From SG8-41 sp035649495 (lineage in GTDB: Bacteria > Pseudomonadota > Gammaproteobacteria > Burkholderiales > SG8-41), in the NCBI GenBank assembly GCA_035649495.1, contig DASRJL010000108.1, positions 13,280-77,279 of the forward strand: DNA of 64,000 bases, written 5' to 3'. Positions 7,766 to 16,003 of this stretch are shown here, piece after piece. A program made the translations under genes and the position numbers. The notes beneath the pieces are model-generated. The model worked only from the letters and a program-made list of their open reading frames with translations. It was not told the DNA's origin and did no database searches. How positions within the stretch are numbered: position 1 is the first letter of the stretch; every line of letters begins with the position of its first letter.

Positions 7766-8329
7766 CCGCTTCCACGCCAGAGGCATCGCGACTTTCAGGT
7801 AGTAAACCATTGATACAAGGGTGAGTATTGCTGCGATCCAGATGAGCCAGGTGCCCACCGTGTGCGGGTTGAAGGCACCAATCGGGTCGTTGTAAAGCAG
7901 AAGTGGAATCGCAACCATCTGCGAGATCGTTTTGACCTTGCCGAGAACGGATACTGCCACGCTGCCGGATGCCCCGATCTTGGCCATCCATTCGCGCAAG
8001 GCCGAAATGGTAAGTTCACGGCCGATGATGATGAGGACGACGATTGCACCTACGCGATCGAGCTCGATCAGGACGATCAGGGCCGCTGCGACCATCAGCT
8101 TGTCCGCGACGGGATCGAGAAATTCTCCGAACGAAGAAGTCTGGTTGAGCTTGCGCGCGAGCCAGCCGTCCAGCCAGTCGGTCAACGCCGCCACGGTGAA
8201 GATGACCGTCGCGACCAGGTTCTGATTGGGCACGGACACCCAGCTTTTCTCGAAATAGAAGATGCCCACGAACAGCGGTATCAGAACGATCCGCAGCCAC
8301 GTGAGCAGGTTGGGCAGGTTGAGGGGCAT
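7757..8329 (-). CDS. pgsA: CDP-diacylglycerol-glycerol-3-phosphate 3-phosphatidyltransferase
   Basis: A 190-residue inner-membrane enzyme that makes phosphatidylglycerophosphate from CDP-diacylglycerol and glycerol-3-phosphate, the committed step to phosphatidylglycerol and cardiolipin. The CDP-alcohol phosphotransferase motif D-G-x2-A-R-x8-G-x3-D-x3-D is intact in DWLDGWLARKL followed by FGEFLDPVADK (about residues 55-85). Four or more hydrophobic segments are visible, including the first 25 residues. It is downstream of uvrC in the same direction and upstream of tRNA-Gly, as in enterobacteria. An 82-bp gap containing a heptamer array separates it from uvrC. Confidence 0.95.
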   Translation of the reverse strand: MPLNLPNLLTWLRIVLIPLFVGIFYFEKSWVSVPNQNLVATVIFTVAALTDWLDGWLARKLNQTSSFGEFLDPVADKLMVAAALIVLIELDRVGAIVVLIIIGRELTISALREWMAKIGASGSVAVSVLGKVKTISQMVAIPLLLYNDPIGAFNPHTVGTWLIWIAAILTLVSMVYYLKVAMPLAWKRVA

Positions 8330-8360
8330 CGCCGATTATCGCCTATCGGAGCGCGAAGGC

Positions 8361-8391
8361 GTGACCGGTGACCGGTGACCGGTGACCGGTG
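8361..8391. repeat. Tandem heptamer array (GTGACCG)x4
   Basis: Four exact GTGACCG units (8361-8388) plus a decayed fifth, in the uvrC-pgsA intergenic gap. Same GTGAC core as the arrays near 26.6, 28.1 and 44.0 kb. Confidence 0.9.
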
Positions 8392-8411
8392 CCGAGGGAC
8401 GAGCCGCTGCT

Positions 8412-10301
8412 TCAATGAAGCTCATGGTAGATTCTCTCCGCTAACGTACGGTTGATTCCTTCCACCTGGGCGAGGTCGTCCACGCTCGCGGCGAGCAGGC
8501 CGCGCAGGCCGCCGAAGCGCGCGAGCAGTTTCTGGCGGCGTTTCGCGCCCACGCCCGAGATACTTTCCAGGGTCGAAGTCGACCGCGCTTTGCCGCGCCG
8601 GGCGCGGTGGCCCTGTATCGCGAAGCGGTGCGCCTCGTCGCGGATCTGCTGGATGAGATGGAGCGCCGGATGGTCCCTCGCGAGGTGCACCGGCTCGCTT
8701 CGTCCCAAAGGCCACAGTTGTTCCAGGCCGGGCTTGCGCTCTTCCCCTTTGGAGACCGCCACGATGGCGACGTCCGCCAGGCCGATATCGGCGAAGACCT
8801 CCCGGGCCACCGAGAGCTGGCCCTTGCCGCCGTCGATCAGCACCAGGTCCGGTACTTTCCCCTCCCCTGCGACGACTTTCCGGTAGCGCCGCGTGAGGAC
8901 ATCCTTCATGGCGGCGTAGTCGTCGCCGGGCTCGATGCCGGCGGGTGCTGCCGCCGGGGTCGCGAGGGTCGAGGGGTGCGTGACGTCTGTCGACTCGCTC
9001 GAGTTGACGGCTGATGGCTGACGGCTGACGGCAATGTTGTACCTTCGGTACTCCCCTTTTTGCATGGCGGAACGGTCGTAGACCACGCACGACGCCACCG
9101 TCGCCTCGCCCATCGTGTGACTCACGTCGAAGCACTCGATGCGCTGTGCCGTGTCCGGCAGATCGAACGCCTGTTGCAGGGCCGTGAGGCGCGCTTCCTG
9201 CGTGGCCTGCGACGCGAGCTTCTGCTCCGCTCCGAATTGGGCGTTGCGCAACGCCATGTCGAGCCACGCCCGGCGCGGACCGGTGGGACGGGTCGCGATC
9301 CGTACCACGCGTCCCGCGCGCCCGGCGAGCAGTTGCTCCAGCGGTTCCGCGTCCAGCTGCGCGCCGGCGACGATCAGCGACGGGATGGCATGCTCCAGGT
9401 AGTGCTGCACCACGAAAGCTTCGAGCACCTGTTCCGATGTCGCATCGTCGGCGTTGCGCGGGAAGAAGTTGCGGTCTCCCAGGTGGTGGCCGCCGCGTAT
9501 CATCACCATGTTGACGCAGGTGACGCCGGCCGCCCTGCTGCACGCGATGATATCGGCATCGCTGCCCTGCCCGCTCACGAACTGCTTTTCCACCACCTTG
9601 CGCAAGGCCGCGATCTGGTCGCGGTAGGCTGCGGCCTGCTCGTAGTGCAGGCGTTCCGAGGCCTCCGCCATGCGCGCGGCGAGGCGCTCCAGCACCTCGT
9701 CCTCCCGGCCTGAGAGGAACAACCCGGCGCTCCTCACGTCGTCCGCGTAATCCTCGTCCCTGACGAGACCCACACACGGCGCGGTGCAGCGCCTGATCTG
9801 GTGCAGAAGGCACGGACGCGAGCGGTGCGTGAACACCGTGTCCTCGCAGGTACGGATCCGGAACACCTTCTGCAGCAGCTGTATGCTCTCGCGCACGGCC
9901 CCGGCATTGGGAAAAGGACCGAAATAGCGGTGGCGCTCGTCGAGGACCCCGCGGTGAAATCCCAGGCGCGGATAGCGGTGGCCGGTCACGACCAGGTAGG
10001 GATAGGACTTGTCGTCCCTGAAGAGAATGTTGTAGCGCGGCGCGAGCGACTTGATCAGATTGTTCTCGAGCAGCAGGGCCTCGGCCTCGGAGCGCGTCAC
10101 CGTCGTTTCGATGGCCGCCACCTGTCCGAGCATCACCTGGATGCGCGGGGACACGCCCTCCTGCTTCTGAAAGTATGAGGCGACCCGTTTGCGGAGATCG
10201 AGCGCCTTGCCGACGTAGAGCGCCTCCCCGGCGGCGTTCAGCATGCGGTACACGCCCGGCCGGTGGGGCAGCCCGGATATCACCTCTGCGGGATCGAACA
10301 T
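8412..10301 (-). CDS. uvrC: Excinuclease ABC subunit C
   Basis: A 629-residue UvrC, the dual-incision nuclease of nucleotide excision repair. Visible parts: N-terminal GIY-YIG nuclease (GVYRMLNAAG...LYVGKALDLRKR, about 15-45), a UVR motif region around 200-235, the RNase H-like endonuclease half (CFDVSHTMGEATVASCVV to DLVLIDGGKGQL) and a C-terminal helix-hairpin-helix pair (SISGVGAKRRQKLL...VEGINRTLAERIY). It is slightly longer than the ~610 residues of E. coli UvrC. The excess is a low-complexity segment (about 421-453) between RRYNI and IEPGDDYAAM, normally nearly contiguous in the family, and this segment contains a heptamer DNA array. It overlaps the upstream glycosylase gene by 22 bp. 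Confidence 0.95.
   Translation of the reverse strand: MFDPAEVISGLPHRPGVYRMLNAAGEALYVGKALDLRKRVASYFQKQEGVSPRIQVMLGQVAAIETTVTRSEAEALLLENNLIKSLAPRYNILFRDDKSYPYLVVTGHRYPRLGFHRGVLDERHRYFGPFPNAGAVRESIQLLQKVFRIRTCEDTVFTHRSRPCLLHQIRRCTAPCVGLVRDEDYADDVRSAGLFLSGREDEVLERLAARMAEASERLHYEQAAAYRDQIAALRKVVEKQFVSGQGSDADIIACSRAAGVTCVNMVMIRGGHHLGDRNFFPRNADDATSEQVLEAFVVQHYLEHAIPSLIVAGAQLDAEPLEQLLAGRAGRVVRIATRPTGPRRAWLDMALRNAQFGAEQKLASQATQEARLTALQQAFDLPDTAQRIECFDVSHTMGEATVASCVVYDRSAMQKGEYRRYNIAVSRQPSAVNSSESTDVTHPSTLATPAAAPAGIEPGDDYAAMKDVLTRRYRKVVAGEGKVPDLVLIDGGKGQLSVAREVFADIGLADVAIVAVSKGEERKPGLEQLWPLGRSEPVHLARDHPALHLIQQIRDEAHRFAIQGHRARRGKARSTSTLESISGVGAKRRQKLLARFGGLRGLLAASVDDLAQVEGINRTLAERIYHELH
9003..9030. repeat. 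Tandem heptamer array inside uvrC
   Basis: Four degenerate GCTGACG units (gttgacg, gctgatg, gctgacg, gctgacg). Read in the uvrC frame they encode residues about 424-433 (SRQPSAVN). The period matches the intergenic arrays elsewhere in the window. Confidence 0.85.
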
Positions 10302-10933
10302 GCGGAGGAAAGATGCCTGGCGATGGCGCTCACCACGCTACGGAACATCTCCGGGGTCAGTCGTTTCGTCTGCGTATTATAGCGGCTACAGTGATAGCTA
10401 TCGTAGAGCAGGAGCCCGCACGGCAGCTCGTGCCTCGCGCCGTGACCGAATCGGAACGCGCCGCGCCGGATGCTCGTTGCCATCAGAACCGCGTCATGCG
10501 CGACGACTCCCAGCGCCAGAATTGCCGCACCGCGCGGGAGCGCCGCGATCTCGTCCTCGAGGTAGGGATTGCAGCGCGCGACCTCCGCCGGGGTGGGCTT
10601 GTTCTCCGGGGGCAGGCACTTCACGGCATTGGTGATGCGGCAATGCACGAGCTTCAGGCCATCGCCGGCTCCGGTGGAAACCGCCCGGTTTGCGAGGCCG
10701 AAAGCGTGCAGCGTATCGTAGAGCAGGATACCTGCGTGATCCCCGGTGAAAGGTCGTCCGGTGCGATTGGCGCCGTGCATGCCGGGAGCGAGCCCAACGA
10801 CGAGCAGGCGTGGCCGGTTTGCCCCGAAAGGCGCGACAGGCCGCGCGTGGTAGCCGGGGTGCGCGGTGCGCGCACGGTCCAGGTAACGGGCCAGGCGCGG
10901 GCATTTGCGGCAATTCAGCGAGAATTCCGGCAT
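10280..10933 (-). CDS. Family 5 uracil-DNA glycosylase (UdgB-like)
   Basis: About 217 residues from the ATG at 10933; an upstream ATG at 10984 would add 17 residues with no better ribosome site. Family-5 motifs are present: GLAPGMHGANRTGRPFTGD (motif A), NAVKCLPPENKP (Fe-S/DNA region) and SYHCSRYNTQT (motif C with catalytic-region His). Four Cys typical of the 4Fe-4S cluster are visible, two in the N-terminal NCRKC. The enzyme removes uracil and related deaminated bases from DNA in base excision repair. It overlaps uvrC by 22 bp, so the two repair genes are probably co-transcribed. Confidence 0.85.
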   Translation of the reverse strand: MPEFSLNCRKCPRLARYLDRARTAHPGYHARPVAPFGANRPRLLVVGLAPGMHGANRTGRPFTGDHAGILLYDTLHAFGLANRAVSTGAGDGLKLVHCRITNAVKCLPPENKPTPAEVARCNPYLEDEIAALPRGAAILALGVVAHDAVLMATSIRRGAFRFGHGARHELPCGLLLYDSYHCSRYNTQTKRLTPEMFRSVVSAIARHLSSACSIPQR

Positions 10934-11040
10934 CGGTTCCGCCAGGTGTTCAACTCCTGTAACATTACGCCCTTTTTGGAGCAACGAAATGAGGGGATGG
11001 CTCCTCGCTTCGCTCTCCCCTGATACTCCACTACATCACG

Positions 11041-11067
11041 GCGCCTGACGTTCAGTCAGTCAGGCGC
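11041..11067. promoter_or_regulatory. Perfect 9-bp inverted repeat upstream of efp
   Basis: GCGCCTGAC (11041-11049) and GTCAGGCGC (11059-11067) flank a 9-base loop that itself contains GTCA repeats; TCTTACAT follows. It lies in the 155-bp gap between the divergent glycosylase gene and efp, ending 21 bp before the efp ATG. It could be a leader hairpin in the efp mRNA or an operator; the T-tract is too weak for a confident terminator. Confidence 0.55.
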
Positions 11068-11088
11068 TCTTACATAACGGCGGAAAAG

Positions 11089-11655
11089 ATGGCAAAAGTA
11101 ACGGCAACCGACGTCCGTGCCGGCAATCTCATCGAATGGGAAAAGCGCGTGTGGCGCGTTCTCAAGGCTCACCACGTCCACGTCGGGGGCCGTGGTGGCG
11201 CCTTCATGCAGGTCGAGATGAAGGACATCGAGTCGGGCACCAAGAAGAACGAGCGGATCCGCACCGAGGATAAGATCGAGCGCGCGTTCGTGGACCAGCG
11301 CGACATGCAGTACCTCTACAGCGACGGCACCGGGCACGTGTTCATGGACAAGGAGAGCTTCGAGCAGCTCACCCTGGATGCCGACTTTCTCGAGGGGCAG
11401 GCCGGTTACCTGATCCCGAACATCGATGTCCAGGTGAACTTCTACCAGGACCGTCCGATCGGCGTGCAGCTTCCACCGAGCGTGGTGCTGGCCGTCACCG
11501 AAACCGAGCCCAATCTCAAGAGCGCGACTGCGACCGGTTCGTTCAAGCCGGCGAAGACCGAGACGGGGTTGACCGTGATGGTCCCCCAGTTCATCGTGGA
11601 CGGCACGAAGATCAAGGTCAACACGGACACGGGCGAGTACATCGAGCGGGCGTGA
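11089..11655 (+). CDS. efp: Translation elongation factor P
   Basis: A 188-residue EF-P with the three usual beta-barrel domains (KOW-like N-terminus, central domain, C-terminal OB fold ending FIVDGTKIKVNTDTGEYIERA). It binds ribosomes stalled at polyproline and promotes peptide bond formation. The domain-I loop reads VGGRGGAF with Arg35 at the tip, where many bacterial EF-Ps have a modified Lys (PGKGGAF). Arg at the tip is the target of EarP rhamnosylation in Neisseria and Pseudomonas (established). A CGGCGGAAAAG sequence precedes the ATG. It is monocistronic and convergent with nagZ. Confidence 0.95.
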   Translation: MAKVTATDVRAGNLIEWEKRVWRVLKAHHVHVGGRGGAFMQVEMKDIESGTKKNERIRTEDKIERAFVDQRDMQYLYSDGTGHVFMDKESFEQLTLDADFLEGQAGYLIPNIDVQVNFYQDRPIGVQLPPSVVLAVTETEPNLKSATATGSFKPAKTETGLTVMVPQFIVDGTKIKVNTDTGEYIERA

Positions 11656-11660
11656 GCCGA

Positions 11661-11736
11661 GGATTCGGGATTCAGGAATCAGGATTCAGCACGCCACCGC
11701 TCCCACCGGATCCCGAATCCTGGATCCTGAATCCTG
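11661..11736. repeat. Inverted pair of heptamer arrays between efp and nagZ
   Basis: Left arm 11661-11688 has four GGATTCA-type units; right arm 11708-11736 carries the same unit on the opposite strand. The arms can pair imperfectly into a long hairpin exactly between the convergent efp and nagZ stop codons, so it may act as a bidirectional terminator or transcript end stabiliser. Confidence 0.7.
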
Positions 11737-11747
11737 ACTGCCGGGAA

Positions 11748-12815
11748 TCACGAGATTCCCGGCAGTTCTCCCTCCTTCACCCCTATCTCCGCGATCGCGC
11801 GCAACGCCTCCACGTAGCGCGAGTCCTGGCGCAGCTTCTCCATGTTCTTTGCCTGCGCGCGCCCGTGCATGCGCGCGAGGCGGGCAAGCGCCGCGGGCGG
11901 CGTGGCGTAGTTGAGTCCGGCGAGCAGCTCGTCCATCGCCGCCGGGTCGTTGCACGCCAGCACCATGTCGCAGCCCGCGGCGAGCGCGGCCTCCGCCCGG
12001 GCGACGATTCCTCCGGCGACGCTCGCTCCTTCCATACCGAGATCGTCGCTGAAGATGGTGCCGCCGAACGCCAGCTCCTCGCGCAGCACGCGCTTCAACC
12101 AGATTGCCGAATATCCGGCCGGCCGGCCGTCGATCTTCGGATAGATGACGTGGGCGGGCATGATGCCCCCCAGCCCCGCGGCGGCGAGGCGCCGGAACGG
12201 GACGAGATCGCGCGCCTCGATGTCGGCGTAGGGACGCTCGTCGATGGGGACCTCGTGATGGGAATCGGCCCTCACGTAGCCGTGCCCCGGAAAATGCTTG
12301 CCTACCGCGCTCATGCCCGCGAGCTTGAAGCCGCGGATGAGTGCGCGGGCGAGCTCTGAAATGGCCAGCGGATCGGAATGAAGCGCGCGATCGCCGATCA
12401 CGCTGCTCGCGCCGTAGTCGAGATCGAGAACGGGCGCAAACGTCAGATCCACGCCGTGGGCACGCAGCTCGGCGGCCAGCACGAAGCCCGTATCGTGGGC
12501 AAGCGCACGCGCGCGCTTGCGATCGGTGTCCCACGTCTGTCCCAGGGCGCGCATCGGTGGAATTGCCGTGAACCCTTCCCGGAACCGCTGGACGCGCCCG
12601 CCTTCATGGTCCACCGCCACGATGAGCGGCGGGTTGCGAAGGGCGTGTATCTCCGCGGTCAGGCGGGCGAGCTGCTCGGGCGAGGAATAGTTGCGGGAAA
12701 AAAGGATGACGCCGCCCGCCAGGGAATGCGTCAGGCGCCCGCGGTCGGCGTCGGTCAGGGCGGTGCCCGCGACGTCCAGCACCACCGGTCCCAGCGGCAG
12801 GCCGGCTGCGGTCAT
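11748..12815 (-). CDS. nagZ: Beta-N-acetylhexosaminidase
   Basis: A 355-residue GH3 cytoplasmic enzyme that removes GlcNAc from anhydro-muropeptides in cell-wall recycling. The signature KHFPGHG followed by DSHHEVP gives the catalytic Asp/His loop; SDDLGMEGAS holds the nucleophile Asp. The start is ATG 12815, two bases after the acpS stop, giving MTAAGLPLGPVVLDV. It is the last gene of the run that begins at rpoE, and inverted heptamer arrays follow it. Confidence 0.93.
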   Translation of the reverse strand: MTAAGLPLGPVVLDVAGTALTDADRGRLTHSLAGGVILFSRNYSSPEQLARLTAEIHALRNPPLIVAVDHEGGRVQRFREGFTAIPPMRALGQTWDTDRKRARALAHDTGFVLAAELRAHGVDLTFAPVLDLDYGASSVIGDRALHSDPLAISELARALIRGFKLAGMSAVGKHFPGHGYVRADSHHEVPIDERPYADIEARDLVPFRRLAAAGLGGIMPAHVIYPKIDGRPAGYSAIWLKRVLREELAFGGTIFSDDLGMEGASVAGGIVARAEAALAAGCDMVLACNDPAAMDELLAGLNYATPPAALARLARMHGRAQAKNMEKLRQDSRYVEALRAIAEIGVKEGELPGIS

Positions 12816-12817
12816 GT

Positions 12818-13213
12818 CTAGCTGCCGCCTTCCTGAGCGGACTCGAGCACCACGCAAGCACAAGCGAGCGATCTTTCGTCACTGATCGTGAGGTGATGGC
12901 GCACGATGCCGCGGCTCGATACCAGGCGCTCGAGATTGGGGTGGAACGCGAAGCTCGGCTTGCCGGCCTTGTTCTGCACCACGCTGATGCACTGAAGCGT
13001 CACGGGATAGCGAAAGCCGGTGCCCATTGCCTTGGAGAATGCCTCTTTCGCCGCAAAGCGGTTCGCGAGGAACAGGACCGGCTTCACGGTCCGCTGGTAG
13101 CCGGGCCACTCGATCTCGGTCAGCACCCGCCGCGCAAAGCGCTCACCGTATTTTTCCTTCAGCCGCGCGATCCGATGCGGCTCCACGACGTCGATGCCGA
13201 TGCCGTAGATCAT
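12818..13213 (-). CDS. acpS: Holo-[acyl-carrier-protein] synthase
   Basis: A 131-residue 4'-phosphopantetheinyl transferase that converts apo-ACP to holo-ACP. Magnesium-binding motifs are visible: GIGIDVVEPHRI at the N-terminus and FAAKEAFSKAMGTG in the middle. ATG 13213 overlaps the pdxJ stop (ATGA), so translation is probably coupled. The pdxJ-acpS pairing is widely conserved in proteobacteria. Confidence 0.95.
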   Translation of the reverse strand: MIYGIGIDVVEPHRIARLKEKYGERFARRVLTEIEWPGYQRTVKPVLFLANRFAAKEAFSKAMGTGFRYPVTLQCISVVQNKAGKPSFAFHPNLERLVSSRGIVRHHLTISDERSLACACVVLESAQEGGS

Positions 13214-13929
13214 CGCGCCCGAGCGATCAGCGTTTTCATTTCGCGCACTGCGGCCGGCAGGCCGGTGAACACGGCGCGCGCCACAATGGAATGTCCGATG
13301 TTCAGCTCGCGTATGTCCGGTAGGCGCGCTACCGGCTGAACGTTGCCGTAGTTGAGGCCGTGGCCCGCGTTCACGTGGAGTCCTCTGCCTGCCGCGTATT
13401 GCGCTGCTTTCGCGATCTTCCCGAGCTCGTGGTCCCGCGTCCCGGCCGGGGCATCGGCGTAGCGCCCGGTGTGCAGCTCGATGACCGGGGCGCCGGCCGC
13501 GCGGGCGGCGTCGATTTGCGTGGGCTCCGGATCGATGAACAGCGAGACCCGGATGCCGGCGGCCTTCAGCTCACGGCACGCCTGCGCGACTCGCTCCGCA
13601 TTGCCGGCGACGTCCAGACCGCCTTCCGTGGTCAGCTCCTCCCGCCGTTCCGGAACGAGACAGACATCGTGCGGCCTGACGCGCACGGCGATGGCGATCA
13701 TGGCCGGCGTCAGAGCCGATTCGAGATTCATGCGCGTGGCGATCCGCGCGCGTAGCTCATCGACGTCGGCGTCCTGTATGTGCCGGCGGTCTTCGCGCAG
13801 ATGCAGGGTAATGTAGTCCGCGCCCGCCGCTTCGGCAGCGAGCGCCGCCTCGACGGGGCTCGGGTAATGCGTGCCGCGGGCCTGCCGCAGCGTCGCGACG
13901 TGATCGATGTTGACGCCAAGAAGAATCAT
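13210..13929 (-). CDS. pdxJ: Pyridoxine 5'-phosphate synthase
   Basis: A 239-residue TIM-barrel enzyme that condenses 1-deoxy-xylulose-5-phosphate with 3-amino-2-oxopropyl phosphate in the last ring-forming step of vitamin B6 synthesis. Recognised by MILLGVNIDHVATLRQARG, the LHLREDRRHI loop, and the C-terminal GLNYGN and ELNIGHSIVARA. ATG 13929 overlaps the recO stop by ATGA, which fixes the start although the frame stays open far upstream. The dxr gene at 55 kb supplies a related DXP-using pathway. Confidence 0.96.
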   Translation of the reverse strand: MILLGVNIDHVATLRQARGTHYPSPVEAALAAEAAGADYITLHLREDRRHIQDADVDELRARIATRMNLESALTPAMIAIAVRVRPHDVCLVPERREELTTEGGLDVAGNAERVAQACRELKAAGIRVSLFIDPEPTQIDAARAAGAPVIELHTGRYADAPAGTRDHELGKIAKAAQYAAGRGLHVNAGHGLNYGNVQPVARLPDIRELNIGHSIVARAVFTGLPAAVREMKTLIARAR

Positions 13930-14654
13930 AGCTCGTGAAGGTCGCGCAGCAGCTGGCGCGTGTGCAGTACCTGGTTGCCGAGGTAGTGATTGATGAGGGC
14001 GCGCATCAGGGTCTTCGCTTGCTGCTGCGTCGCCGAGTCCGCAAAATCGCCGCGCCGCATATCGAGCAGCGCCCGTCCGGTCAATTCTACCCCCATTTCC
14101 GCGGCGCGCCCGGTCGCCGCCACCGGCCCACGCTCGATGACGTAGACATAGCTCCGCTCTGCGGCGATCGGCGCGCCCTCGTCCGCGTCGCGGTCGAGCA
14201 GCACGCCGTAGCCCAGCTCGCCGAGGAGCGTCAGCTCGAAGCGGCGCAGGATCGCGGCATGGTCCTCGCTCGCAGCCAGCGCGGCGAGCGCTTCGCGGTA
14301 AGCGGTGTACAGGTTTTCGTGCGGATCGTCGCGCACGAGCAGTCTCAGCAGGAGCTCGCTGAGATAGAAGCCGCAGATCAGGGCCTGGCGCTTCAACGGC
14401 GCGTACGGCCCCTCCCATTCCGCGGCGACCAGCGTTTTCAGCTCCGACCGGCCGGTCCACGAAACGAGCAGCGGCTGGAACGCGAGCAGCACGCCCCGCA
14501 ATGCCGAGCCCGGCCGCCGCGCGCCGCGCGCGACCAGCGCCACGCGTCCATGGTCGCGTGTGAAGGTCTCCACCACGAGGCTCGTCTCGCGATAGCGATA
14601 GCCGTGCAGCACGAATGCGGGCTGGGCGTTTTCGCGCGTGCTGCCGGAGCTCAT
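13926..14654 (-). CDS. recO: DNA repair protein RecO
   Basis: A 242-residue recombination mediator that loads RecA on SSB-coated gaps with RecR. It has the N-terminal OB fold (AFVLHGYRYRETSLVVETFTRDHG) and helical C-terminal domain. ATG 14654 overlaps the stop of the glycosyltransferase-like gene (ATGA), and its own stop overlaps pdxJ the same way. No zinc-finger cysteines are evident. The frame runs open well upstream, but that part is antisense-like to the TPR gene. Confidence 0.93.
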   Translation of the reverse strand: MSSGSTRENAQPAFVLHGYRYRETSLVVETFTRDHGRVALVARGARRPGSALRGVLLAFQPLLVSWTGRSELKTLVAAEWEGPYAPLKRQALICGFYLSELLLRLLVRDDPHENLYTAYREALAALAASEDHAAILRRFELTLLGELGYGVLLDRDADEGAPIAAERSYVYVIERGPVAATGRAAEMGVELTGRALLDMRRGDFADSATQQQAKTLMRALINHYLGNQVLHTRQLLRDLHEL

Positions 14655-16003
14655 GCCGCGCTCGCCCGTTCGACGAGGGCGGTTCTCACTTCTTCCACCA
14701 CACTTTTCCAGTCCCCTTCCGTGGACTGCCTGAAGAGCGTGGCGGTCGGATACCACGCCAGCGCTCCGGCCCGGGGCAGCCAGCGCCAGTCGGGGACCGC
14801 CGCGAGCAGCAGCCAGACCGGCTTGCCGAGCGCCCCGGCGAGATGCGCGGCCGCGGTGTCTATGGAAATGACGAGGTCGAGCGCGGCGACCAGGGCGGCG
14901 GTATCGCCGAAGTCGTGCAGGTCCGCGGTGTAGTCGGTGATCCTGCCGCGCCAGGCACCCGGCTCCCGCAGATCCGCTGCCGCCTCGCCTTTCTGCAAGC
15001 TGAAGAAGTCGCAGCCCGGCGTGTCCGCGAGCGGCGCAAGCTCGTTGAGCGGAGAGGCTTTCATGGCCGCGGCGACGAACGTGGGGCGTCCCGCCCATGC
15101 CAGTCCGACCTTCAGCGGCGCCGGGTGGGCCGACAATCTTGTCCGCCATGTTGCGACCGCGGCAGGGTCGGGTGCCACATAGGGTATCGGCGCGGGAATC
15201 GTCGTCACCGTGGTTCGGAATGCCCGAGGCAGGCTCATGAGCGGCGCGTGATAGTCGAACTCCGCGAGCGGCTCGCCTGGCTCCCCGACCGATTCGACCC
15301 CGGGCACGCTCCGAAAGAGCGCCGCCAGCGCCGGATCGCAGAGCGCGACCACGCGCGCGCCGCGGGCCGCAAGCAGGGGTGCATAGCGGATGAACTGGAT
15401 GCCGTCGCCGTAGCCCTGCTCCGCATGCAGCAGGACGCGCTTGCCGGCGATATCCTGGCTGCCATCCCACAGCGGCTGCGGGAACGGGGGCAGGCGCAGC
15501 GAGGCATCCTCCCCGCGCCATCGCCACTCGAACTCTTCCCAGCCTTCCTCGTAGCGGCCAGTCGCCAGCAGCGCCTGCGCCAGGCAGCAATGGGCGTGGG
15601 CGTAGCCGGGATCGATCTGGAGCGCGCGCCGGTAGCACGACACGGCGCGGTCCGGATCGCCCCGTATGTCATGGAGATTGCCGAGATTGACGTGCGGCTC
15701 CGAGAGCGCGGGATCGAAGCGGGCAGCGTCCTCGAAACAGCGGGCGGCAGCCTGGAAGTCGCCGCGCCGCTGGTGGAGCACGCCCAGGTTGTTGTGGGCT
15801 TTTGCGTGCGACGGATCGAGGTGCAGCAGCCGCCCATAGCAATCGGCAGCCGCGTCCGCCCCGGCGTTTTTGGAAAGCTGCACGCAGCGCTGGAAGAGCG
15901 CGCCCGCCTCGGCCGCGTCCGGCGTCCGCGCGGCGGAGCGCTCCGTGTCCCGGCCGCGCACCCGGTGCAGCAGGTCGCCGAGGAGTCGCGCCAGCGCGCT
16001 CAC
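14651..16003 (-). CDS. TPR-containing glycosyltransferase-like protein
   Basis: A 450-residue protein from GTG 16003, which overlaps the era stop by GTGA; the open frame further upstream lies within era. The N-terminal ~190 residues hold about four TPR units (AKAHNNLGVLHQRRGDF, SEPHVNLGNLHDIRGDP, AHAHCCLAQALLATGRY). The C-terminal half contains GKRVLLHAEQGYGDGIQFIR, VGLAWAGRPTF and LVISIDTAAAHLAGALGKPV, the pattern of GT9/GT41-like TPR glycosyltransferases. Substrate unknown; cytosolic. It is embedded in the translation-coupled chain between era and recO, which are usually direct neighbours. Confidence 0.75.
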   Translation of the reverse strand: MSALARLLGDLLHRVRGRDTERSAARTPDAAEAGALFQRCVQLSKNAGADAAADCYGRLLHLDPSHAKAHNNLGVLHQRRGDFQAAARCFEDAARFDPALSEPHVNLGNLHDIRGDPDRAVSCYRRALQIDPGYAHAHCCLAQALLATGRYEEGWEEFEWRWRGEDASLRLPPFPQPLWDGSQDIAGKRVLLHAEQGYGDGIQFIRYAPLLAARGARVVALCDPALAALFRSVPGVESVGEPGEPLAEFDYHAPLMSLPRAFRTTVTTIPAPIPYVAPDPAAVATWRTRLSAHPAPLKVGLAWAGRPTFVAAAMKASPLNELAPLADTPGCDFFSLQKGEAAADLREPGAWRGRITDYTADLHDFGDTAALVAALDLVISIDTAAAHLAGALGKPVWLLLAAVPDWRWLPRAGALAWYPTATLFRQSTEGDWKSVVEEVRTALVERASAA

